From JBFMGS01 sp040752635 (GTDB lineage Bacteria > Bacillota > SHA-98 > UBA4971): DNA of 26,581 nucleotides. Positions 1-7,479 of this stretch are shown in pieces (within the stretch, counting starts at the first letter, position 1; each line of letters starts with the position of its first letter). The translations under genes and the position numbers were made by a program. The stretch covers positions 1-26,581 of the forward strand of contig JBFMGS010000032.1 of NCBI GenBank assembly GCA_040752635.1, written 5' to 3'. The notes below the pieces were generated by a model. It made no database searches. It saw only the letters and a list, made by a program, of their open reading frames with translations, and was not told the origin of the DNA.

Positions 1-705
1 CCGGAAATCGCCGACCTGGCCTTCGACCTTCTCCACCTCGGCGTAGCTCAAGACCTCGATGTTGTCGTTCTCGGCGACCTCCACCATCTTCGGCGAGAGT
101 ATGCAAAGGCTGCAGTCGAGTGTCGGGAAGGTCTTGTCGAGCATGGCCATGTGGCCGCCGATCGAAGGCTCCTTCTCCGCCAGGTAAGTCTTGATCCCCA
201 TATTACCGAGATAGAGTGCGGCCGAGATGCCCGCAACGCCACCCCCTACAACCATCGCTTTCCGGATTACCCGCCCTTCGCTGCGGGAAAGCGGCGCGAG
301 GTGTCTCGCCCTCGCCACGGCCGAGCGCACGAGCGCCTTTGCCTTCTCCGTGGCAGCCTCGGGCGCGCCGAAGTGCACCCACGAGCACTGCTCGCGGATG
401 TTCGCCATCTCCAGAAGATACGGGCTCAAACCCGATTTCTCCAGGAGAGCGCGGAACGTCTTCTCGTGCAGCCTGGGCGAGCACGACGCGATGACGACGC
501 GGTCAAGCCCGTATTCCTTTATATCATCGGCGATGGCCTTCTGGCCGACCTCGCTACACGTGTACTTGTTGTCACGTGCGACGACGACGCCCTCGAGCAG
601 CTTCGCGCTCTCTCTTACCGCCTCAACGTCCACTACGCCTGCGATGTTGAGTCCGCAGTGGCAGACGTAGACACCTATCTTCGGTTGTGCTGTAGACTCC
701 TGCAT
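1..705 (-). CDS. hdrA: HdrA-like flavin/iron-sulfur subunit, N-terminal part (truncated by window edge)
   Basis: N-terminal 235 residues of an HdrA-type protein, the FAD and Fe-S core of heterodisulfide-reductase-like electron-transfer complexes in the cytoplasm. Reading the minus strand from ATG 705 gives the HdrA signature order: KIGVYVCHCG near the start, KYTCSEVGQ, ASCSPRLHEKTF, NIREQCSWVH, the FAD-binding loop GGGVAGISAALYLG around residue 130, and TLDCSLCILSPKMVEV around residues 203-218 (positions approximate). The frame is still open at position 1, so the rest of the protein, including any ferredoxin domains, lies outside. The start is placed at ATG 705 because AAGGTGG lies 11 nt upstream; in-frame GTGs at 720 and 717 are alternatives. 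It follows hdrB by 51 nt and is the last visible gene of the hdrC-hdrB-hdrA set. Family assignment is firm; whether it bifurcates electrons cannot be judged from this fragment. Confidence 0.9.
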   Translation of the reverse strand, partial: MQESTAQPKIGVYVCHCGLNIAGVVDVEAVRESAKLLEGVVVARDNKYTCSEVGQKAIADDIKEYGLDRVVIASCSPRLHEKTFRALLEKSGLSPYLLEMANIREQCSWVHFGAPEAATEKAKALVRSAVARARHLAPLSRSEGRVIRKAMVVGGGVAGISAALYLGNMGIKTYLAEKEPSIGGHMAMLDKTFPTLDCSLCILSPKMVEVAENDNIEVLSYAEVEKVEGQVGDFR

Positions 706-756
706 CCCGGGGTACACCACCTTGCTTCGCGCTCCGAACTTTAGCGCCCGGGCGGT

Positions 757-1629
757 CTACGAGATCTTCGCCAGAAGGGCTTTGGGCTTTATCGGGTTCT
801 GCGAAAGACCGAGCTCCTCAGCGTCGATGCCCATCGCAAGCCCGAGGATCTGCGGGTAGTAAAGCACCGGGAGATCGTACTTCGTGCCGAACTTGGCCTG
901 GATCTTCCGCTGGTTCACCCCATACATGATGCTGCAGAACGGGCATATGAGGTTGACAGCGTCGGCCTCGCTCGCTTTTATGTCGTCGAGCTTGGCGCGG
1001 GCCATCGAAAGCGCTATGTTCTCATCGACGCCCAGGATAGCTCCGCCGCAGCACTCTTTCTTGGTCGAGTAGTCAACAGGCTCCGCCCCGGTCGCGGCGA
1101 CCAACCTGTCGAGAGACTGCGGCACCTCGGGATGATCGAAATGGTCATAGATCTCCGAGGGCTTGAGGTAGTGGCAGCCGTAGTGAGACGCTATCCGGAA
1201 CATATCCAGAGGGCGCCTCACAACTTTCGCAATAGCATCGAGTCCCACATCTTCGTAAAGAACGCGTGCATAATGCTTGACCCGGACCTTCCCAGAGTAC
1301 TTTCGCTGGATCGCGCCCAGGCTCTGGTTCACTTTGGCGAGGAGAGCCTCGTTTGCCGCCAGCTCCCGGGAGGTCTCGGTGAGGACTGATGTGCACGCGC
1401 TGCACAGCGTGCATATGTCGAGCCCCTTCTCCTCAGCGAGCGCCAGGTTCCTGGCGGCGAGGAGAAGCGCTGTCTCGTGATGGACCGACTTGACTGGATA
1501 GCCGCAACAACTGAACTCGGGGACATCCACCAGCTCGATCCCGAGTTCCTTCGCCACGCGCTTGGCCGAAAGTTCATAGCTTAGATTCCGCACCGGGACG
1601 GTGCATCCGAGGAATACTGCGTATTTCAC
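757..1629 (-). CDS. hdrB: HdrB-like CCG-domain subunit
   Basis: 290-residue HdrB homologue. In methanogens HdrB carries two noncubane 4Fe-4S clusters that reduce the CoM-CoB heterodisulfide; bacterial homologues use other or unknown disulfide/thiol substrates. Both CCG cysteine sets are complete: C9, C41-C42, C73, C76 (with an extra C79), then C152, C193-C194, C229 and C232. The active site therefore looks intact. The start is GTG (codon 1629-1627), six nt after the hdrC stop, with AAGGGTG upstream. The length is close to the usual 290-300 residues. It sits between hdrC and hdrA in what looks like one transcription unit with gcvH, metF and metV, so the real electron acceptor may be part of the methyl branch or the lipoyl protein rather than CoM-S-S-CoB. 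The substrate is inference. Confidence 0.93.
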   Translation of the reverse strand: MKYAVFLGCTVPVRNLSYELSAKRVAKELGIELVDVPEFSCCGYPVKSVHHETALLLAARNLALAEEKGLDICTLCSACTSVLTETSRELAANEALLAKVNQSLGAIQRKYSGKVRVKHYARVLYEDVGLDAIAKVVRRPLDMFRIASHYGCHYLKPSEIYDHFDHPEVPQSLDRLVAATGAEPVDYSTKKECCGGAILGVDENIALSMARAKLDDIKASEADAVNLICPFCSIMYGVNQRKIQAKFGTKYDLPVLYYPQILGLAMGIDAEELGLSQNPIKPKALLAKIS

Positions 1630-1635
1630 CGCCGA

Positions 1636-2166
1636 TCACGCACCCTTGCCAGAAAGTAGGCTATCGAGCCCGGTTATCCCGTATATCTCGGCCACCTCAG
1701 GACAACTTGCGGGAAGCGTCACAAGGCCGAGATCGCTGCGTTTCTCGTTCGTGAGTTCGTCAACCTCGTAGAGCCTCCCGTGCCCGGCTATCAGCTCAGC
1801 CTGGGCTCGAAACGCCGGGTGGAGGTATCCAGCTTTCACTGCCATGTTCTTGAGGGCGTTCATGACTTCAGTTATCCGCACGTCCTGCGGACACCGCTCG
1901 TAACAAGTATAACAGGTCGAACACAACCAGATGAAGTCGCTCGAAAGCACGCGCTCTCTCATGCCTAAGATGGCCATTCTGATTATGCGCCGGGGGTTGT
2001 ACTTGCTGTCGAGTTCGGCCACGGGACACCCTGACGTGCACGTGCCGCACTGGAAGCAGTACTTGATGTTCTCGCCCCCGGGCTCCTTCGCTATCTCGTA
2101 TTTGAACTTGGGGTCGAGCACCGTAACGTTCACACGCTCTTTCGCTTGGGTAGCACCGGACTCCAC
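1636..2166 (-). CDS. hdrC: HdrC-like 4Fe-4S electron-transfer subunit
   Basis: 176-residue HdrC homologue, the ferredoxin-like subunit that wires HdrA to HdrB. It has two complete CxxCxxCxxxCP motifs: C37/C40/C43/C47 (CFQCGTCTSGCP) and C82/C85/C88/C92 (CSTCYTCYERCP), joined by the family-typical segment SKYNPRRIIRMAILG. No membrane segment is seen, so this is the soluble type and not a fusion to a cytochrome b subunit. The start is GTG at 2166-2164 with a strong AAGGAGG eight nt upstream. It lies 40 nt downstream of the gcvH-like gene and 6 nt upstream of hdrB, consistent with co-translation of an HdrCB pair. Confidence 0.93.
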   Translation of the reverse strand: MESGATQAKERVNVTVLDPKFKYEIAKEPGGENIKYCFQCGTCTSGCPVAELDSKYNPRRIIRMAILGMRERVLSSDFIWLCSTCYTCYERCPQDVRITEVMNALKNMAVKAGYLHPAFRAQAELIAGHGRLYEVDELTNEKRSDLGLVTLPASCPEVAEIYGITGLDSLLSGKGA

Positions 2167-2206
2167 CTCGAAAACCTCCTTGGCACGCCAGGCGCCTGGC
2201 AGCGTA

Positions 2207-2623
2207 TCACTTCGCGTGCTTTTCTATCTCCTCTTCGAGCCACTTTGCAGCCTTCTCGCCCTGAAGAAGGCTCTCGAGCTCCGCAGGATCGTCCATCTTG
2301 ATCTTGAGCACCCAGCCCTCTCCGTACGGGTCTGAATTCATGAGAGTCGGGTCATCCTCCACGTTCTCGTTTACCTCAATCACTTCCCCGCTCACCGGGG
2401 CATATACGCGGCCCACCCACTTCCCTGACTCGACCGCTGCGATGGGTTTGCCCTGCTGCACCTTCTTGCCCTCACTTGGCAGATCCACAGACACAAACTC
2501 ACCGGCTAGCTTCTGAGCGAAGTCATTCAGGCCGACCGTAACAGTGTCACCGTCCACCTTCGCCCAACTGTGGTTGGGTTCATAGTAAAGTTCATCCGGG
2601 AGCAGATACCCTTTGACTTCCAC
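2207..2623 (-). CDS. gcvH: GcvH-like lipoyl carrier protein within the hdr-met locus
   Basis: 138-residue biotinyl/lipoyl-domain protein of the glycine cleavage H family. The hammerhead fold is recognisable: NHSWAKVDGDTVTVGLNDFAQKLAGE at residues 17-42, the modified hairpin ESGKWVGRVYAPVSGEVIEVN at about 65-85, and NSDPYGEGWVLKIK near the end. K68 is the predicted lipoylated lysine. The residues around it (ESGKWVG) differ from the classical E-S-V-K-A-A/S-D of true GcvH. No gcvT, gcvP or lpd gene is in the window; it sits between metF and hdrC. Lipoate-binding proteins resembling GcvH are known partners of sHdr complexes in sulfur oxidizers, so a role as a dithiol/disulfide substrate of HdrB is plausible here but is inference. 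GTG 2623 is chosen as start because GGAGGTGG lies just upstream; the frame stays open to 2674. Confidence 0.85.
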   Translation of the reverse strand: MEVKGYLLPDELYYEPNHSWAKVDGDTVTVGLNDFAQKLAGEFVSVDLPSEGKKVQQGKPIAAVESGKWVGRVYAPVSGEVIEVNENVEDDPTLMNSDPYGEGWVLKIKMDDPAELESLLQGEKAAKWLEEEIEKHAK

Positions 2624-2831
2624 CTCATCCACCTCCGAAATGTATATCGAGCGAAACACGTATCGAGAAGCCACACGGCAAGGATCACACCCAAGTAAAG
2701 TGAGAGCTCAGGAATGCTCCCGACCGCCGTCCGGAAAAGTGGTGTGAATTTGTGACGTCGTACTTAGGAGGTTTCTACGCTCCTGCTCCTGAATCCTCCC
2801 CTTTCTTGGCGGAAACTCGTCATTTGAAAGG
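2624..2831. other. 208-nt spacer between metF and the gcvH-like gene
   Basis: The longest gap inside the hdr-met locus. On the minus strand I see the gcvH ribosome-binding site (GGAGGTGG around 2632) and a possible -10 TATACA just before it without a convincing -35 partner. There is no T-tract terminator hairpin and no glycine-riboswitch-like element I can recognise. Whether the locus is one transcript or two therefore stays open. Confidence 0.4.
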
Positions 2832-3779
2832 CTACGAGCCTACACCGCTCGAGGGAACGCTCTCCGGCGCAGGCCTCGGCAAAAGCCCCGCCATCTCCAC
2901 TATCGTCGGCGCGATCGCCTCCCACATCATGGGCATGAGGTGGATCCCAGCGACTCCTGATATCTGCCTCAGTTGCTGTATAGTCTCGACGGCGATCTTT
3001 ACGCCCTCCTCCTTTGGGTCGCCAGCCTTCTCGAGCCGCCTTATGAGTTCATCGGGCACGCTCATCCCCGGCACCTCGTTCTTCATGTACTCGAGGGCCC
3101 TGGCGGATTTGACCGGTATCACCCCGGCGAGGATGTAAACCTTCTCGTGCAGCCCGCGGTCGCGCACCATCTCCATCCACCGCGAGAACCTGGCGAGATC
3201 GAACACGGCCTGGGTCTGGATGAAATCAACCCCCGCCGCGACCTTCTTGGCGAGCCTGACCACGCGGTATTCGAACGGGTCGGCGAAAGGGTTCTCTGCT
3301 GCGCCGATGAACATCCTGGGTTCCACCTTCAGCTCGTCACCGCTCAGGAACCGCTTCTCGTCGCGCATCATCTTGACCATGCGGATGAGTTGAACGGAGT
3401 CCAGGTCGTACACGTTCTTGCTCGTAGGGTGGTTGCCGAAGCTCTGATGATCGCCGGTAAGACACAGTATGTTGTTGATGCCCAGGGCGTACGCCCCGAG
3501 GATGTCGCTCTGCATGGCAATGCGGTTCCTGTCGCGGCACGTCATCTGCATCACCGGGTCCAAGCCGAGCTGCACCAAGATGGCTGCAGATGCGATGCTC
3601 GACATCCTCACGATAGCGGTCTGGTTGTCGGTGATGTTGACCGCGTCCACGCAGCCTTTATAATAGTCGGCCTTCTTGCGGATTACGTCTGCGCTGGCGC
3701 TCTGCGGGGGGCCGAGTTCTCCTGTGATGGCAAAGTGTCCTGCGGAAAGCACTCTTTCCAGGTTGCTCCGGGATTTCAC
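2832..3779 (-). CDS. metF: methylenetetrahydrofolate reductase, MetF subunit (acetogen type)
   Basis: 315-residue FAD-containing TIM-barrel enzyme that reduces 5,10-methylene-THF to 5-methyl-THF in the methyl branch of the Wood-Ljungdahl pathway or in one-carbon metabolism. Family features: ITGELGPPQS at residues 18-27 with the catalytic glutamate E21, DAVNITDNQTA, NILCLTGDHQSFGNHP (folate/flavin loop), and GVDFIQTQAVFD followed by ILAGVIPVKSARALEYM. The start is GTG (3779-3777), overlapping the TGA of metV by four nt, as expected for the tightly coupled MetVF pair of acetogens such as Moorella. In that group the electron donor is supplied by partner subunits (MetV plus Hdr/MvhD) rather than by NADH binding directly to MetF, which fits the neighbours here. 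Confidence 0.95.
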   Translation of the reverse strand: MKSRSNLERVLSAGHFAITGELGPPQSASADVIRKKADYYKGCVDAVNITDNQTAIVRMSSIASAAILVQLGLDPVMQMTCRDRNRIAMQSDILGAYALGINNILCLTGDHQSFGNHPTSKNVYDLDSVQLIRMVKMMRDEKRFLSGDELKVEPRMFIGAAENPFADPFEYRVVRLAKKVAAGVDFIQTQAVFDLARFSRWMEMVRDRGLHEKVYILAGVIPVKSARALEYMKNEVPGMSVPDELIRRLEKAGDPKEEGVKIAVETIQQLRQISGVAGIHLMPMMWEAIAPTIVEMAGLLPRPAPESVPSSGVGS

Positions 3780-4444
3780 AGCATGACCTCCTCCCGCACT
3801 ACCTTCCTCGGCCCACCGTCGCGGTTCTTCGACCAGTCCTTCGGCGCAAGCTCCTTTTCAAGGAGGTCGAGCCGACCGAGGGTCGCGAGCCGGTCGTGTA
3901 TAAGCTGCCATGCGCAGTCTATGTCCTTGCTGACCTCGCACTTGCCCCCTTGCGAGCCTCCGCAGGGGCCGTTCAGGAGGTTTTTCGAGCACCTCGCGAT
4001 GGGGCATATCCCGCCGGTGCGGTCGAGCACGCAGTCCCCGCAGCCCAGGCACATCTCCACCCACATTCCCTGCTTCTCGGGGATGCCGATGAATTTCGTG
4101 TTGAGGGCTGGCACCACCCTGACGCCCTCGAACCTCTGGGCGATGGTCTGGACCCCGGCCCCGCATCCCATGGAGAGAACACCATCATACAGCCCGATCT
4201 TAGGTGCAAGCTCGTCCACAAACTCCCATTCACACTGACGCTCTATGGTAGCCTCGTCTACGTCCAGAGGCTTTCCATCCCGGCCCGTAGCGAGGCGCAG
4301 CAGCGACGCCAGCACGCCCACTTCCTTCTCTCCACCGGCCATGCATACTGTAACGCACGTGCCGCAACCGACGACGAGAACCCGCGAGCATCCCGAGAGC
4401 ATCGCGAGAATCTCCTCGAGCCCCTTCCTCTCTGCGACGATCAT
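3776..4444 (-). CDS. metV: MetV-type zinc/iron-sulfur partner of MTHF reductase
   Basis: 222-residue methylenetetrahydrofolate reductase C-terminal-domain protein (MetV), the subunit that passes electrons from Fe-S partners to MetF in acetogens. It has an N-terminal GCGTCVTVC (C27, C30, C34), a central SMGCGAGVQ (C93), and a cysteine-rich region C131, C134, C137, C146, C151, C160, C168 including the family hallmark NGPCGG. These cysteines can account for a 4Fe-4S cluster and a zinc site. The ATG (4444) overlaps the stop of the upstream fusion protein in an ATGA arrangement, and its own stop overlaps the metF start. All three are probably translated together and form one complex. Confidence 0.93.
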   Translation of the reverse strand: MIVAERKGLEEILAMLSGCSRVLVVGCGTCVTVCMAGGEKEVGVLASLLRLATGRDGKPLDVDEATIERQCEWEFVDELAPKIGLYDGVLSMGCGAGVQTIAQRFEGVRVVPALNTKFIGIPEKQGMWVEMCLGCGDCVLDRTGGICPIARCSKNLLNGPCGGSQGGKCEVSKDIDCAWQLIHDRLATLGRLDLLEKELAPKDWSKNRDGGPRKVVREEVML

Positions 4445-7164
4445 CCCACCCGCCTCCTCACAACAGGCCCGAGTTCTCTTGCCACTTCCATCGTTTCTTG
4501 CGCCGCTTTAAGGAACGCCGCCGACATGTCGGGACCGATGTGGTAGAACTGAACCCGTTCAGGCTCGAGCCCGGCGCTCTTCAACGCCGAGGCTACCTGG
4601 GCCACCCTCAGGAGAGCCCTCTTGTTGCCCGACAGATAGTGGCAACCTTCGTCAAAACACCCGGCGACCATAACCGCATCCGCACCGCGTTCAATGGCTT
4701 TCAAAAGGTGGATGATGTCCACCTTGCCGCTACAGGGTACGGTAACGATGTTGAGCCCGGATATCGCAGACTGGTGCGTGGCGAGCGCTGCTTCCGCGGC
4801 GACGAGCGCAGAGTGCTCGCAACAGAACACGGTGACCGCCGGGGTAACCTGGGAGAGGATCTCCTCGTCGCTGTATGATTCCAGCGTTATCGCCTTGCCG
4901 GGACACTCAGCCGCGCACACGCCGCATCCCCAGCACGCGGTCCTCGCCACCTTCGCCACGCGCGCGCCAGCGTCCACGCTTACAGCCCTGTGAGGACACG
5001 TTCTTATGCAGGTCAGGCAAAGCGCGCACTTCTCGGCATCCACCTCGGCCGTGACCCAGTCTACTTCGAGCTTACCTGTTGCAACGAGCCTTGCCGCCAG
5101 ATTTGCCGCGATATGAGCATCGGATACGGCTTCGGTTACGTCGAGAGTTCCCCTGCAACCGCCGACTGCAAATACGCCCCGCCTGTTCGTCAAAACCGGG
5201 AGGAGATTCACGTTGTCGTCCTGAAAGAACCCGACAGGACCGGTATTGACCTTGAGGATCTTCGCCAGACCCTCCGTATCTTCTTGCGGATAAGCCTCCT
5301 CGGCAACTACAAGCGCGTCGGCGTCTATCGCAAGAGTCTCAGGGGAGGCACCTCCGGACAGCCCCCCGAGCGACGGGTCCTTCACCAGCACTCTCAAGGT
5401 GGCGCACTCACCTACCTCCACCTCTGGCTCTTCGCGATACTTTACGAACACGGCCCCGGCATTCCGTGCTTCAAGGTAGAGCCCCTCGTCATACGGCGTA
5501 GATACGGCCGCCTCAGGAGCGAGGACGTAAGCTTCCCACCCTGCCGCCAAGGCTGAGAGTGCAGCACAAAGCGACTGACGGAACACCGCCTTGGCGGTCT
5601 CAGGACGCACCCCGACCAATATGACAACGCGTCCCCCGCGGCAACTTGTGCTGCCAGCCCACGGCGGGCCTGACTTTCCGAGCTGCGAAAGCCCTACCAC
5701 GCGACTGGCCCCGGACAATCTGCGCCAGGACTCGGAGAACTCGCGCCGACACCCTGTGGCTATGATCACGGCTCCTGCGCTGATCTTAGAGGTCAGCGCC
5801 CCCGGACCCTGAATCGTCGCTGCGAAGTTGCCAGCCTGACCGTCCAAGGCCACCAGGCGGCTTTGCGTTAACACGTCGATCGACGCATCCTCCTCCATCC
5901 TCCCGGCGAGCAACGACGTCGCCTCGCTTCGTCCGCCCAGGGCAGCCTTGCTCTCAACGATGACAGCCCGACACCCCAGGTCTCGGAGCGCCTTCGCCGC
6001 CTCCATGCCCGCGATGCCTCCACCCAGCACGAGAACGGTGCTGGCTACCTCGACGGTCTCGGGGTGCTTCGACGTTACACGCCTACCGGGCCAGGTGCCG
6101 CGGGGCAGGGCCGAGCTCAACTCCTCCCTAGCCTTTCCGGCGGCGTGCACACGCAGCACCGCAAGCGCAGCTTGCTCCCCATCAGCCACGGATTCGGCGA
6201 TGTCCCTCGGCCCCCTGCACGCCCCTGCAACAAACACTCTCGGAACCTTCGTGGAAGCTCCGCCGAAAGAGTGGATCGGCTTGAAGAACCCGAACTCGTC
6301 GAGGTCCATCCCGAACATCTTCGCAAGAGCGGAGGTGTCTCTGCCCGGAGTCGTCCCCACGGCAAGGACCACGAGATCAAACTCCGAGGCCCGACATACC
6401 CCGCTCTCCATCTCTTCATACCAGACCACGGCCCGGCCCCCCGGGGCCCACGTGACATCGCCCGGCATCGCGCGCACGAATCGTATACTATTCTCAAGTT
6501 CGGCCTTACGCCGGAACTCGCCCGGATCTTTGCCGCCGCCCTGGAAATCCATGTAAAACACCGTCGTGTCCACTGCAGGTAGCCTGTGCCTGAGAACCTT
6601 CGCCATGCGCAGCGAGTACATACAACAGACCCTGGAGCAGTAGCCTCGCCCGCTCTTGGTGTTGCGGGACCCGACGCATTGGATGAATGCGACGCTTTCA
6701 AGCGGCTTTCCGACTCGTTCTTCGACCCCCGACCCGTCGCGCAGGGTCCTCTCAAGGTCAAGCGCGGTGATCACAGAAGGGGAGGTCCCGTACCGGAACT
6801 CCGGCTTGGAGGATGCATCAAACGGCTCGAACCCCGTGGCGAGCACTACAGCAGAGCATTCTATTTCCGACTTACCAACCCCCAACCTGTATCCTCCTGG
6901 CACAGGCTCAGCTATTTCCACCCGGCTTCCCGTGAGAACCTGGATGCCAGGATGGGATTTCACGTCCCGGATGAGTTCATGGGCGAGACAAACATTGCAC
7001 TTGTTACACCTGTCTGTGCCTTTGCAGGCATATTCGGCTGCCATGCCGCCTATGCGCTCGCCCTTCTCCACCAGCGCTACCTGGAGCCCGGCGGAGACAA
7101 GGCTTCGTGCCGCAGCCATCCCGGCGACTCCTGAACCAATGACAACGACTTTGGAAGACTGCAA
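4441..7164 (-). CDS. double HdrA-like / ferredoxin / MvhD fusion protein (QmoB/HdrA-MvhD type)
   Basis: 907-residue soluble multi-cofactor protein. Visible order: first flavin domain with VVIGSGVAGM (G10-G15) and a cysteine group C47, C53, C56, C59 (CNKCNVC); CVGSRN and YCSRVCCMYSLRMAK in its middle; second flavin-type Rossmann domain with LVLGGGIAGMEAA (G381-G386); two 4Fe-4S motifs (C713/716/719/723 and C744/747/750/754); C-terminal MvhD-like domain with C781-C782, C811, C836 and C841 (AGCFDEGCHY). HdrA and MvhD are separate proteins in methanogens and Moorella; QmoB combines one HdrA unit with MvhD. Here two HdrA-like units are fused. It lacks the N-terminal CHCG segment seen in the other hdrA. 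The start is TTG 7164 after a seven-G Shine-Dalgarno run; the frame stays open to 7395, but the promoter at 7232-7260 lies inside that extension. It probably feeds electrons to MetVF. Confidence 0.88.
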   Translation of the reverse strand: MQSSKVVVIGSGVAGMAAARSLVSAGLQVALVEKGERIGGMAAEYACKGTDRCNKCNVCLAHELIRDVKSHPGIQVLTGSRVEIAEPVPGGYRLGVGKSEIECSAVVLATGFEPFDASSKPEFRYGTSPSVITALDLERTLRDGSGVEERVGKPLESVAFIQCVGSRNTKSGRGYCSRVCCMYSLRMAKVLRHRLPAVDTTVFYMDFQGGGKDPGEFRRKAELENSIRFVRAMPGDVTWAPGGRAVVWYEEMESGVCRASEFDLVVLAVGTTPGRDTSALAKMFGMDLDEFGFFKPIHSFGGASTKVPRVFVAGACRGPRDIAESVADGEQAALAVLRVHAAGKAREELSSALPRGTWPGRRVTSKHPETVEVASTVLVLGGGIAGMEAAKALRDLGCRAVIVESKAALGGRSEATSLLAGRMEEDASIDVLTQSRLVALDGQAGNFAATIQGPGALTSKISAGAVIIATGCRREFSESWRRLSGASRVVGLSQLGKSGPPWAGSTSCRGGRVVILVGVRPETAKAVFRQSLCAALSALAAGWEAYVLAPEAAVSTPYDEGLYLEARNAGAVFVKYREEPEVEVGECATLRVLVKDPSLGGLSGGASPETLAIDADALVVAEEAYPQEDTEGLAKILKVNTGPVGFFQDDNVNLLPVLTNRRGVFAVGGCRGTLDVTEAVSDAHIAANLAARLVATGKLEVDWVTAEVDAEKCALCLTCIRTCPHRAVSVDAGARVAKVARTACWGCGVCAAECPGKAITLESYSDEEILSQVTPAVTVFCCEHSALVAAEAALATHQSAISGLNIVTVPCSGKVDIIHLLKAIERGADAVMVAGCFDEGCHYLSGNKRALLRVAQVASALKSAGLEPERVQFYHIGPDMSAAFLKAAQETMEVARELGPVVRRRVG

Positions 7165-7231
7165 CCTAGTCCCCCCCTGACGATTTGGTCGCGGACTTGT
7201 GAAAGGGTTCACAGTTATCCCACATGCGCCA

Positions 7232-7260
7232 ATTATGCGCCACCGTATGAAGGCATTCAA
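7232..7260 (-). promoter_or_regulatory. sigma-A-type promoter of the hdr-met locus
   Basis: On the minus strand, -35 TTGAAT (7260-7255) and -10 CATAAT (7237-7232) are separated by exactly 17 nt. The predicted transcription start near 7225 leaves about 60 nt of leader before the TTG start at 7164. The seven-base direct repeat TGCGCCA (plus strand 7225-7231 and 7236-7242, 11-bp period, one helical turn) flanks and overlaps the -10, a good place for a regulator. Confidence 0.7.
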
Positions 7261-7304
7261 CGCAAGTCGGAGATGTCCTGCTTGGGGTGGAAACTTTTCG
7301 CCGG

Positions 7305-7322
7305 GTGGCATAATAGTGCCAC
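7305..7322. promoter_or_regulatory. perfect inverted repeat, candidate operator
   Basis: GTGGCA-TAATAG-TGCCAC: two perfect 6-bp arms around a 6-bp AT-rich spacer, about 45 bp upstream of the hdr-met -35 and overlapping the weak plus-strand -10 CATAAT. The geometry suits a dimeric regulator controlling one or both divergent units. I do not recognise the regulator. Confidence 0.4.
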
Positions 7323-7479
7323 GATACGTGAGGGACATGCGCGCACCCTGACCTGGCCCCCGGCATACGGCAAAGGGAGGGATCCGGGCGGCCACGTAGA
7401 ATCATGTGTCTAGCGGAAATCCAGGCCGCGCACGCTGGATCCGAGTGCTCGACAAGTCTATGGAGGGGAGCAATAAGCA

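Larger units (their letters stand above)
7165..7479. promoter_or_regulatory. divergent control region between the hdr-met locus and the dsrE-like gene
   Basis: 315 nt without a supported gene. It holds the minus-strand promoter and two repeat elements, listed separately, and near the right end the plus-strand Shine-Dalgarno GGAGGGGAG (about 7462-7470) for the dsrE-like gene. A weak plus-strand promoter candidate is GTGGAA, 16 nt, CATAAT (7287-7314). No terminator was found. Confidence 0.5.

Noticed and set aside
2624..2831. Glycine riboswitch or terminator upstream of the gcvH-like gene
   Set aside because: No tandem aptamer-like structure, no conserved core and no U-tract hairpin could be made out in the 208 nt.
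2973..4238. 421-residue open frame on the plus strand opposite metF and metV
   Set aside because: It is a GC-rich shadow: histidine/arginine-rich, no family motifs, and it lies antisense to two clear genes.
7165..7395. N-terminal extension of the HdrA-HdrA-Fd-MvhD fusion up to 7395
   Set aside because: The stretch has unusual composition, contains a TTGAAT-N17-CATAAT promoter, and a TTG start with a G-rich Shine-Dalgarno follows it directly before the flavin-binding motif.
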